From the NCBI RefSeq assembly GCF_014635345.1, contig NZ_BMCU01000004.1, forward strand, positions 408,442-472,441: a DNA stretch of 64,000 nucleotides, given 5' to 3'. The notes under the pieces were generated by a model, which was not told the origin of the DNA, ran no database searches, and worked only from the letters and a program-made list of their open reading frames with translations. Of the stretch, positions 17,431 to 27,200 are shown piece by piece (within the stretch, counting starts at the first letter, position 1; every line of letters starts with the position of its first letter). This DNA comes from Rhodococcoides trifolii. GTDB taxonomy: Bacteria > Actinomycetota > Actinomycetes > Mycobacteriales > Mycobacteriaceae. A program made the translations under genes and the position numbers.

Positions 17431-18885
17431 ATGAGGACACATGACAGCGCGTTCGGCGCGTCGATGGGCGCTGGTTGCGTCCGTGGCGTCGTCACCGACT
17501 CTTACGGCAATGTCGTCGACTCCACCGTCCGGCCCGTCATGGGCCCCACCATGGCCGCCAATGCGGATGCGGTCCATGAGCTGGCGCAGTGGTACGGGCA
17601 GGAGTCGCCGGTTCTGGTCGTCTCCGACCACACCGGGAATCCAGTTGCGGATCCCTACGTCTACGACGGCCTGCGCATGATCGGTGAGGTCGACGCGATC
17701 GTCGCCGCCAACCGTTCCCTCGGCATCATGGGTTCGTTGCGTGAGCTGGCCATCGTCGACATCGGGCGCATGGGCACGCGGGTGCACGTCGTCGATTCCT
17801 ACACCGGCGAGGTCATGTCCACCTCCCGCACGGAACTGTTCGGCGGCGACGTGTGCGACCTCGCCGTCGTCGAGTACCTCGTCGACACCTACGGCGCCGC
17901 GGAACTGCTGTCCGACGGAACCGTCGCAGCCCTCGCCACCGAGGTGGCCGCCGCCAAGGAGTCGCTGTCCACCGAGGCGTCCGTCGACGTGTCCGGCCCG
18001 TTCGTGACCGACTCGGTTCGGTTGCGCCGCTTCGTGTTCGAGGATCTGATCGCGCCCGAAATGGGTGCGTTGACCGCTCTGGTGTCGGCTGCGCTGGCCG
18101 CAGGTGACGTCGACGGCATCCTGATGGTCGGCGGCGGAGCGAACATCGCGTCCGTGGTGCGGGCGGTCATGAACATCACCGAGCTGCCGGTGGTCGTCCC
18201 CGAACATCCCGAGCTGTTCGCCGCGGTCGGCGCCGCCCGATTGTCGACGGTTATTCCTGTGCGCACCTGGGTGCCGGCCCTGCCGGCCCCCGCACCGGTG
18301 TCCTCCTCACCGAGGCAGCACGCTGCGGTGTCGTTGTCGTCGTCGTCGAAGAGGCGTCGCTCGCGTATCGCCGCGTACATCGGCACGTGCGCCGTGGTTG
18401 CGGTGGCGGTGGTGGCGTCGCTGACTGCGGCGTCGGCCCGCACGGCGTCGGTGGATCGGATGTCGGAGGAGGCGTCGGGCGTCCCGTCGAGCGTCGTGTC
18501 CACTACCGTGCCTCGCAGTGCGCTGACTGCCGTGCCGCAGGTCGATGCGCCGGCGCCGGACACGACCACGACGACCACCGACGGCACCACCACCACCACG
18601 ACCACCACCACGACGACGACTGAAACCACCACGTCCGAGTCTGCCGATCCGACCACCAGTGCTGCCGACCGCCCGGAGCCGACCACGTCTGCGCAGGCTC
18701 CTGCTGCGCCGAGCGTCACGCAGCCGACCACCACCACCAAGCGCGACCGTGATCCGAGTTCGCAGGCTCCGACCACGACCAGCGCTCCGATCACCACGAC
18801 CAGGGCGCCCGCAACGACGACGCGTGCGCCGATCACCACGACGCGCATGGCGATTCCGACGATGACCATCGTCATGCCGCGTTGA
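17431..18885 (+). CDS. Actin/Hsp70-like ATPase domain protein with membrane anchor and Thr/Pro-rich external tail
   Basis: The 484-residue protein has a degenerate actin-fold N-terminal half: phosphate-loop-like FGASMGAGCVRGVVTD, second loop LAIVDIGRMGTRVHVVD and adenosine-like GILMVGGGANIASV. A basic patch (SSSKRRRSR) and one membrane segment (about 313-335) follow, then an external tail of about 145 residues made largely of Thr, Pro, Ser and Ala with a run of 12 threonines. A M. tuberculosis protein near dcd (Rv0312) has a similar Pro/Thr-rich build. The ATPase side would be cytoplasmic and the tail in the envelope. It heads a set of three similar genes; function unknown. Confidence 0.78.
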   Translation: MRTHDSAFGASMGAGCVRGVVTDSYGNVVDSTVRPVMGPTMAANADAVHELAQWYGQESPVLVVSDHTGNPVADPYVYDGLRMIGEVDAIVAANRSLGIMGSLRELAIVDIGRMGTRVHVVDSYTGEVMSTSRTELFGGDVCDLAVVEYLVDTYGAAELLSDGTVAALATEVAAAKESLSTEASVDVSGPFVTDSVRLRRFVFEDLIAPEMGALTALVSAALAAGDVDGILMVGGGANIASVVRAVMNITELPVVVPEHPELFAAVGAARLSTVIPVRTWVPALPAPAPVSSSPRQHAAVSLSSSSKRRRSRIAAYIGTCAVVAVAVVASLTAASARTASVDRMSEEASGVPSSVVSTTVPRSALTAVPQVDAPAPDTTTTTTDGTTTTTTTTTTTTETTTSESADPTTSAADRPEPTTSAQAPAAPSVTQPTTTTKRDRDPSSQAPTTTSAPITTTRAPATTTRAPITTTRMAIPTMTIVMPR

Positions 18886-18920
18886 CACTTTTCGAGTAAG
18901 ACCAGTTCGGGGGAACGACG

Positions 18921-19910
18921 ATGGATGTTGTACTGGGGATTTCGGCTGGGTTGGCGGATGTGACTGCCACTCTGGTCGATCCCGAATTGCCGCAGCTCGG
19001 TGCGGTGGACGAGCGGGTCACTCCGCTGCGCCCGGAATCGGGTATGTCCGTCGGGGACGTCGTGGCTGCTGCGGTGGGCGTGATGTCGCTGCGGGCGGAA
19101 CGGAACGATCTGCGTATCCGTCGCACGACGGTGGCGTATTCGTCGGCGGCGCAACGTGATTCGATCGTGTCGTCGTTCGATGCGCAGAAGATCACCGGTG
19201 TCGCGTTGGCCGATGCGTCCAATCCTGAGCTCGACTCGACTCTGGCCACTCCGGTGGCCGTCGCGGTCTGGGGTATCCAGTCGGCCGACACCACCACGTT
19301 CGCGGCCATCAAGGTGCCGCGCGCGCAGCGACAGCCGGACCCGTCGCGGCGCGGGTTGGCGTTGGTTGCCGGGGGTATCGCCGCGGCGGTGGTCGCGGGG
19401 GGCGTGGCGGTGTGGGCGGTCGCGGGCACGCGCGGTCCGGAGTCGACCGGATCCAGCACGCCGCTGACCTCGGAGACTTCGACGGTGGCGCCGACCACCA
19501 CGGTCCCCGTTCCTGCGCCGGCGCTGCCACCGGCGCCTGTCGCGCCACCGGTCACGACCGACCCGGACACGGGGGAGGTCTACTCGGTGGATCCGAATAC
19601 GGGGGAGATCTACACCCCGGAGACGTACGACCCGGAGACCTACACGGAGAACCCGTACACGGGTGAGACGTACACCGAGGAGACGGTTCCGCAGGCCAAC
19701 GTGCGGACGCCGTCGACTGCGCCGATCAGAACGGTCCCGGTCGCGGCCCCGCCGTCGACTCGGTCCCCGTCGCGGCCGAACAGCGGCGGGTCGGCGTCGA
19801 CGTCGGCTGCTCCCGTCCAAACGTCAACGGAGACAGTGCCTCCCGTCGTCACCGAACCCACGGTCGACCCTGAAGTGCCGCCGGCCGAGGAAACTGGTTC
19901 AAACCAATAG
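18921..19910 (+). CDS. Membrane protein with actin-like/DUF7159-type N-terminus and Thr/Pro-rich external tail
   Basis: The 329-residue protein starts with a cytoplasmic domain of about 130 residues (MDVVLGISAGLADVTATLVD; later IRRTTVAYSSAAQRDSIVSS) that looks like half of an actin fold. One membrane segment (LALVAGGIAAAVVAGGVAVW) follows, then an external tail with short repeats of the type DPxTGExY (TDPDTGEVY, DPNTGEIY, NPYTGETY). The gene starts 35 bases after the upstream actin-like gene and shares its design, so the two are probably cotranscribed. It lacks the second half of the ATPase fold and is probably not a nucleotide hydrolase. No function is known. Confidence 0.72.
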   Translation: MDVVLGISAGLADVTATLVDPELPQLGAVDERVTPLRPESGMSVGDVVAAAVGVMSLRAERNDLRIRRTTVAYSSAAQRDSIVSSFDAQKITGVALADASNPELDSTLATPVAVAVWGIQSADTTTFAAIKVPRAQRQPDPSRRGLALVAGGIAAAVVAGGVAVWAVAGTRGPESTGSSTPLTSETSTVAPTTTVPVPAPALPPAPVAPPVTTDPDTGEVYSVDPNTGEIYTPETYDPETYTENPYTGETYTEETVPQANVRTPSTAPIRTVPVAAPPSTRSPSRPNSGGSASTSAAPVQTSTETVPPVVTEPTVDPEVPPAEETGSNQ

Positions 19911-20000
19911 CTGGAATATTCCCCGAAAACCAACTATGAGAATGTTTCATCGCCTAGGATCGCCACATACCAATTCGCGGAACCTGAGTGGGGTCGGAGT

Positions 20001-20930
20001 ATGCGCGCAGTAGTCGGAGTATCCATGGGAGCGTCCGCAATTCGCGCCGCCGTCATGGACCCGATGGGCCGCGCACTCCTCGGCACCGAGGCCGTACACG
20101 GGTGCGACCCGGCCATTCGACTGTCCACGGCACTGTCCGTCGTCGACTCGGTTGCGGCCAATCATCATGCGCAGCGCGACGGTGCGGTGCTCGTGGTGCC
20201 GGACGACCCGTCGTCGCGCATCGGACACAACATCCTCGAGATCCACGAGGGCGGCCCGGTTCGGCTGGCGTCCGAGTTGGGTGCCCAGCTGATGTATCTG
20301 CGGATGCGGGGACTGCTCGGCCCGTCGCGCACCACGGCGGTGGTCGACATCGGCCGCACGGGTATCTCGGTGTCCATCCTCGACTCGTCGAGCGGGCATG
20401 TGTACGACGCGATGTGGACCGAGTCCTTCCGCGGAGACATGTTCGCCAACGCCATCTTCGACCATTTGGCCGAAGAACACGGTGATCACAACGCAATGAC
20501 CGCCGAAGCTCTCGACCGCCTCAGCGAAGGCATCGAGTGGAGTCTGGAGATGCTCGCTCTGCACCGCGTGGTGAGGATCGGTGGTCCGTTCGTCGGCGGT
20601 TCGGTCAACCTGTGGCGCACCACCGTCGACCGCCTGATGTTCGACCCGTTGACCGACGCGGTGGAGTGGGTTCGGGAGACGCTGGATCGGTGCCCGCGGC
20701 AGGTCGACACCGTGGTGCTACTCGGTGGGTGTGCCAACCTCCCCGTCGTGCGCAGCCTGTTCACTCAGTCGTTCGGTCCCAAGCTGATCACGCCGTCCAC
20801 TCCGGAGTCGGTGTCGGCCAAGGGTGCCGCGCTGCTTGCGGTGCAACGGTCGGGTGCCGTCTTCCGGCAACGCACCTCGCAGCCGAGTTATCAGCGTCGA
20901 GACGTCACCCGGCACGCCGGATCTGTGTGA
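20001..20930 (+). CDS. Actin/Hsp70-like ATPase domain protein, soluble
   Basis: The 309-residue protein is a full actin-fold module: RAVVGVSMGASAIRAAVMD (phosphate 1), TTAVVDIGRTGISVSILD (phosphate 2) and TVVLLGGCANLPVVRSLF (adenosine motif). It lacks both the Hsp70 substrate-binding domain and the membrane tail of its two upstream relatives. Its C-terminus is basic and Ser/Gln-rich (RQRTSQPSYQRRDVTRH). Spacing of 90 bases from the previous gene is compatible with one operon or a separate promoter. It may bind nucleotide and interact with the two anchored proteins; this is inference. Confidence 0.72.
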   Translation: MRAVVGVSMGASAIRAAVMDPMGRALLGTEAVHGCDPAIRLSTALSVVDSVAANHHAQRDGAVLVVPDDPSSRIGHNILEIHEGGPVRLASELGAQLMYLRMRGLLGPSRTTAVVDIGRTGISVSILDSSSGHVYDAMWTESFRGDMFANAIFDHLAEEHGDHNAMTAEALDRLSEGIEWSLEMLALHRVVRIGGPFVGGSVNLWRTTVDRLMFDPLTDAVEWVRETLDRCPRQVDTVVLLGGCANLPVVRSLFTQSFGPKLITPSTPESVSAKGAALLAVQRSGAVFRQRTSQPSYQRRDVTRHAGSV

Positions 20931-21072
20931 CGTTCGACACGCTCTGAGCGGCTGTTCGTCGCAGTCATCCGTGGCAGCATGTCTCGTTCTCCGATTCGTA
21001 CCGGTCCTCGTCCCGGTTCCGGCGGCACTCGATGCCGAGTCCGAGAACCACTGCGGCCGAGCAGGTCCCGGT

Positions 21073-21091
21073 GGTGGCACGCGATGCCACC
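21073..21091. promoter_or_regulatory. Perfect hairpin upstream of fas
   Basis: GGTGGCA and TGCCACC are separated by CGCGA, 118 bases before the fas start. It could be a regulator site or terminator for the upstream gene; the rest of the 278-base gap (20931-21208) is GC-rich with no gene that I can support. Confidence 0.35.
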
Positions 21092-21208
21092 GCGCCCCCG
21101 ACCGGCGCTGATCGGTCGACAGGCGCCTACGCACGACATGCAGCACGATCGACGTCATTAGGTCGAGGCGCCGCGGGGTGTGCCATCCCCGAGAGGACGC
21201 ACGCACGC

Positions 21209-24200
21209 ATGTCGATTCACGAGATCTCCACCGGTACCCACCCGACGCTGCATCGTGATCTCGAGTCGGGTGCGCCGTTCGTCGTTGCGTTCGGGGGGCA
21301 GGGAAGTCGTTGGCAAAGCGTGCTTTCCGAGATCACCGCCGACTACGGTTTGAGCGCCCAGCTCCAGCAGGTGTGCGACGACGCCGACCGTCTTCTGACG
21401 CCGGTCGTGTCGGAACTACTTCCGTACGCGCCCAGCGTGTTCCGACCGTTCGCCCCTGCGGACGAAACCGCACCCGAGGCGTCGGTTCCCGGAATCCTGC
21501 TGGCGCAGATGGCGATGATCCGCGCCCTGTCGGTGATGGGCATCGACGCCACTCGGTTCCCCGATGTTCGCGCGATCGGCCATTCGCAAGGATGTTGGGG
21601 CGCGGCCGCATGGGACGCCGCAGGCCAGGACGATGCCGAGCTGATCGCCGCGGTACGCATCACCGTCGCGGCAGTGGTCAAGCAGGCCCGTGACTGTGGA
21701 CTGACCGGTAAGGGTGAGCGCGCTCCGATGGTGTCGGTGGCCAACATCGATCCGAACCGGCTTCTGGCGCTGCTCGAACAGGTACCGAGCGTCGTCCTGT
21801 CCATCAAGAACAGCCGCCGCCGCGTGGTGCTCTCGGGTCCGTACGAGGATCTGGTCCGCGTGCAGGAGCTGTGCCGCGCCGTCACCGACGCAGATACGGC
21901 CGAGCGCGACGCGAAGCGCACCGGCGGGGCACCGTTCGATCCGATCTTCGAACCGCTGCCCATCCGTATCGGGTTCCACCACCCGGCTCTCGAACCGGCG
22001 CTCGACGACGTCCGCGCCTGGTCCGAACGGTGCGGTCTGAACGCCGAGCGTGCGGTCGACCTCGCTCGGCGCACCGCCGTCGACCCCGTGGACTGGGTGG
22101 AAGAACTGGAAACGGCGTCGGTCGGAACGAGCTGGTTGCTCGACATGGGGCCGGACGACACGATCGGGCGACTGAGCCGATCCACGTTGGCGAGCAGCGG
22201 AATCGGCATCGTCTCGGTGTCGACGCGGGCCGGGCAACGTCAGCTGATCACCCCCGGCGCTGCGCCCGTTCCCGAGCGGCCGTGGGCGTCGTACGCACCG
22301 ACGCTTGTGTCGCTACCGGACGGGCGCACCGTGGTCGAGACGTCGTTCACCCGGCTGACCGGTCGGTCACCGATCCTCCTGGCCGGCATGACGCCGACGA
22401 CGGTGGACGTCGGTATCGTCGCCGCCGCGGCCAACGCCGGGTACTGGGCGGAGCTGGCCGGGGGCGGTCAGGTCACGGAAGCGATTCTGGCCGAACGTAT
22501 TACCGAACTGACCCGCGAGCTGCAGCCCGGCCGCGCCGCGCAGTTCAACTCGATGTTCCTCGATCCGTACCTGTGGAAGATGCAAGTCGGTGGCAAGCGT
22601 ATGGTGCCGAAGGCGCGTGCGGCCGGGGCGCCGATCGACGGTGTCGTCGTCACCGCCGGCATCCCCGAGTTCGACGATGCGCTCGCCCTGATCGCCGAAT
22701 TGAAGAGCAGTGGAATCGATTACGTGACCTTCAAGCCGGGCACGGTCAAGCAGATCGCCGCCGTGGTGGCCATCGCGAAGGCGACGGACGAGGCGATCAT
22801 CGTGCACGTCGAGGGTGGCCGCGCGGGGGGACACCATTCGTGGGAAGACCTCGACGACCTCCTGATCGCGACGTATCAGCAGCTCCGCGCGGCGCCGAAC
22901 GTCGTGCTCTGCGTCGGCGGCGGCATCGGTACACCCGAACGGGCGGCGGATTACCTCACCGGCTACTGGTCCGTGCAACGCGGGTACCCGGCCATGCCCG
23001 TCGACGGCATCCTCGTCGGCACCGCCGCGATGGCCACACTCGAAGCCACGACGTCGCCCGAGGTCAAACGACTGCTGATGGAGACAGCAGGCTCCGAGCG
23101 GTGGATCGGCGCCGGCCGCACCGACGGCGGAATGTCCTCGGGCCGCAGCCAACTCGGGGCGGACATCCACGAGACCGACAACGCGGCGTCTCGGTGCGGG
23201 CGGCTGCTCGACGAGGTGGCCGGTGACGCCGGCGCGGTCGCAGCCCGTCGCGACGAGATCATCGACGCGCTGTCCAAGACGGCCAAGCCCTACTTCGGCG
23301 ATGTGGGGACAATGACGTACGAGGGGTGGCTGCGGGGGTGGCTTCGCCACACGGGCGCGGAAAAGAGTCCAGGGGCACTCCTTTCCACACCCGACCCCAG
23401 CTGGACCGCCCGCCTCGACGCCTTCCTCGCCAGAGCCGAGGCACGCCTTCACCCATCGGACAACGGCACCGTCGACTCCGTCCTCTCCGGCGAGGAGGAC
23501 CCGTCTGATGCTGTCGACGCGCTCGTCGCCCATTACCCCCATGCCCGCGACACCGTCCTCCACCCCGCGGACGTCGCATTCTTTCTGCAGCAGTGCAAGG
23601 TTCCGGGTAAGCCGGTGCCGTTCGTGCCCATCATCGACGCGGACGTTCGGCGATGGTGGCGCTCGGATTCGCTGTGGCAGGCGCATGATCCGAGGTATGC
23701 GGCCGATCAGGTCATCGTGATCCCCGGCCCGCAGTCCGTCGCAGGAATCGACCGTGTCGACGAACCGGTCGCCGAGTTGCTCGGCCGATTCGAGCAGGCC
23801 ACCGTCGACCGCCTGGCGAGCACGCCGACATCGGTGCCGGGCCGGCGCCGCGACGATCGTACCGACGGCCCGCTCTCAGTCCTCCTGGCCGCCGACACCG
23901 TCGACTGGGTGGGTCGGCAGATTTCGAATCCTGTTCGTCGACTGGGTGATTGGCATGCGAAGGACGATGGGTTCTTCACGAACCACCCGGGGGCGGAGCT
24001 GACCACCATCAGCGCCGACACCGTGCTGCTGACGGTGCCGCTGAACGGGCGCCGTCTGTCGATCCCCATCACGGTTCCGCCCTCCGCCACCGACGGTGGA
24101 GTGCCGGTCGTATCTGCCCACGCCGCAACGGAAACGATGCTCCTGCTGCTGGAGGTCGCTGCCGGTGGGTCCCTGCCCGAGGTCCGCGACGGCGTCGCTC

Positions 24201-27200
24201 GGGACACCGCCGCGTGGATGCCGAGCATGGCGTCCGGCCACACCGCAGTCACCGCAGCGGGTCTGGCCGACGACCGGCATCCGAACGGGCCCGTGCCCGA
24301 CGTCGTGATGGGCGCCTGCTGGCCGGCGGTGTTCGCGGTTCTCGGCTCGGCGCAGACGGAGTCGGGCGTTCGGGTGATCGAAGGGATGCTCGACCTGGTG
24401 CACCTGGACCACACGGTCACCGTGCACGCTGCTCTGCCCACCGAGTCGAGTGCGTTCATCGTCCGGGCCGAACTGGTCGGGGTCACCGACACCGACGTGG
24501 GCCGGGTGGTCGAGGTGTCGGTGCGGGTGCAGTCGTCCGGGGCGCACGATCTCGGTGTCGCCGATATCGCCACCATGACCGAACGCTTCGCCATTCGTGG
24601 TCGAGTGGGCACCGCAACCCTCAGTGCTGCAGAGCCCATCGGGAACCCGACCCCGCGACGACGTCGCCTCGCAACGCACCTGACCGCTCCAGACGCCATG
24701 CACGCGTTCGCCGCCGTGTCGTCCGACCACAACCCCATTCACACGTCCGATGCCGCGGCCGCGCTGGCCGGACTCGACGGCCCTATCGTGCACGGCATGT
24801 GGCTGTCGGCTGCCGCCCAGCATGCCGTCGGCGTCGAACTCGACTCGTGGACAGCGTCGTTCCTCGCTCCGGTCGAGCCGGGTGCGCGCATCGACGTCAC
24901 GGTCGACCGCGTTGCGTCCGCTGCAGGACGGGATGTCCTCGAGGTCCTGTGCCGGGTCGACGGAGACCCGGTCATGTCGGCCACGGCAGTTCAGAAGGCT
25001 CCCGTCACCGTGTATGCGTTTCCAGGACAGGGCATTCAGAGCGTCGGGATGGGTCAGGGGGCCGCGACAACCTCGATTGCCGCGAAGAGAGTGTGGGACC
25101 GCGCCGACGCGTTCACCCGCGACCGACTCGGCTTCTCCATCCTCACCATCGTGCGGGACAACCCGATCACCATCACCGTCGACGGACGCGAGTTCCACCA
25201 CCGCGACGGCGTGCTCTTCCTGACCCAGTTCACCCAGGTCGCGATGGCCACCCTCGGGTACGCGCAGATCGCCGAGCTGCGTGAGAACGACGCAGTGGCA
25301 ACCGAGTACGTCTTCTGCGGCCACTCGGTCGGCGAATTCACGGCCCTGGCCGCGGCGGGTGGCATCTTCGACCTGGACACCGTCATCGAGCTGGTTTACG
25401 CGCGCGGCACCATCATGTCCGACCTCGTCGAGCGAGACAGTCAGGGCCGCAGCAACTATGGAATGGCTGCTGTTCGACCGAACCGGATGGGGCTGAGCGA
25501 CGCGTCCTTCGTCGCGGACGTGGCCGCTCGGTCGGGTGAATTCCTCGAGGTCGTGAACTACAACCAGCGTGGGGCGCAGTACGTCGTCGCAGGAACAGTG
25601 TCCGGGCTCGAGGCGCTGGAAGGGGAGTGTTCCGACCGCGCCTTCGTCAGGGTGCCGGGCATCGACACGCCGTTCCACTCGTCGGTGCTGCACGAGGGGG
25701 TCGAACGCTTTCGCTCCGTGCTCAATCGGCTCGTTCCGAAGATGATCGACGCGGATGCGCTGGTCGGGCGGTACATCCCCAACCTGACGGCGCGCCCGTT
25801 CGCCCTTCCCGCTCCCGTCCCGGCTGCGACTCAGGGGCACCCTCACACCGATAGATCGACTGAATGTGCCCCTGAGTCGACTAGAACGGCCCGCACCCTC
25901 CTCATCGACCTCCTCGCCCAGCAGCTCGCGAACCCCGTGCGCTGGATCGAGACCCAGGACGTGCTGTTCGACGAGTTGGGAGTGCAGCGCTTCGTCGAAG
26001 TCGGTGTCGCCACCGCACCCACTCTCGCGAACCTGGCACGCAACCGAGCGCCACAGGTCTTCAACGTCGAACGTGATCGCGCCGTGGTGTTCTCGCAGGA
26101 CGCCGATGTGGCCGAGACCCTGGAGCCCGAGGTCGTCGACGCGGCGGTCGTCGTCGAAACAGCCCCGATACACACGACCGCACGGCCCGCCGACATCCCC
26201 TTCACCGTCGCCGACGCAGTCCGCGTGCTCATCGCGACGTGGACCAAGGTGCGCCTCGATCAGCTGAGCCTTACGGACACGGTGGAGTCGTTGTGCGAGG
26301 GCGTCTCCTCACGCCGCAACCAACTGATGCTCGACCTCACCTCGGAGCTCGGCATCGGAGCCATCGACGGCGGCGCCGATCTGGACCTCGCCTCCCTCGG
26401 CGCCACAGCCACGCGAATGTCACCGCGCTACAGCGCCTTCGGCCCCGTCTTGACCGACGCCCTGGACGACATGCTGCGCCGCACCCTCGGCCCGTCCGGC
26501 AAGCGACCGACGTACGTCACCGAACGTGTCACCGCTACATGGCAACTCGGCACCGGCTGGGCGGCGCACGTGCGCGCCGAACTGGCGTTGGCAACGCGCG
26601 AGGGCTCGAGCCTGCGGGGTGGTGCTCTCGGAACCATTGACCTTGCCGACGTCGACACCGCGGTCGACGAGGCGGTCCGCAGTGTCGCGTCGCGGGCCGG
26701 TGTCGCCGTGTCGCTCCCGTCGAGCAGCACGGCCAGCCATTCGGTCGACAGCGGCGCGCTGAACGATCTGTCCGACAGCATCATCGGAGCCGACGGCATC
26801 CTCGCCACCACCGCGCGCGCCCTCCTCGATCAACTGGGACTGAGCGAGACGGTCGACGCACAACCCGTGCACGACGACGAGCTCGCCCGCATGGTCGCCA
26901 CCGAACTCGGCACCGACTGGCAGAAGAAGATGGCGCCGGCCTTCGATCCGCGTAAGGCCGTGCTGCTCGACGACCGCTGGGCGACGCTGCGCGAAGACCT
27001 TGCTCGCATCTACACCGGGCAGGACACCGTCGACCCGGTGCGGTTCATCGGGGCGGGGGATGCCGTTGTGAAGCAGGCTCACTGGTACCGGACCCAATGT
27101 GACGTTCGGTCCACATACGCAACCCAACGTCACATTGGGTCGCGACGGGACACCCTCGACCACATCGCCACCAACGCCGCTCTACCCCCCGTCGACACCT

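Noticed and set aside
17889..19820. 643-codon minus-strand frame opposite the actin-like genes
   Set aside because: The valine and arginine runs are the antisense of Thr/Pro codons; there is no start signal or protein-like pattern.
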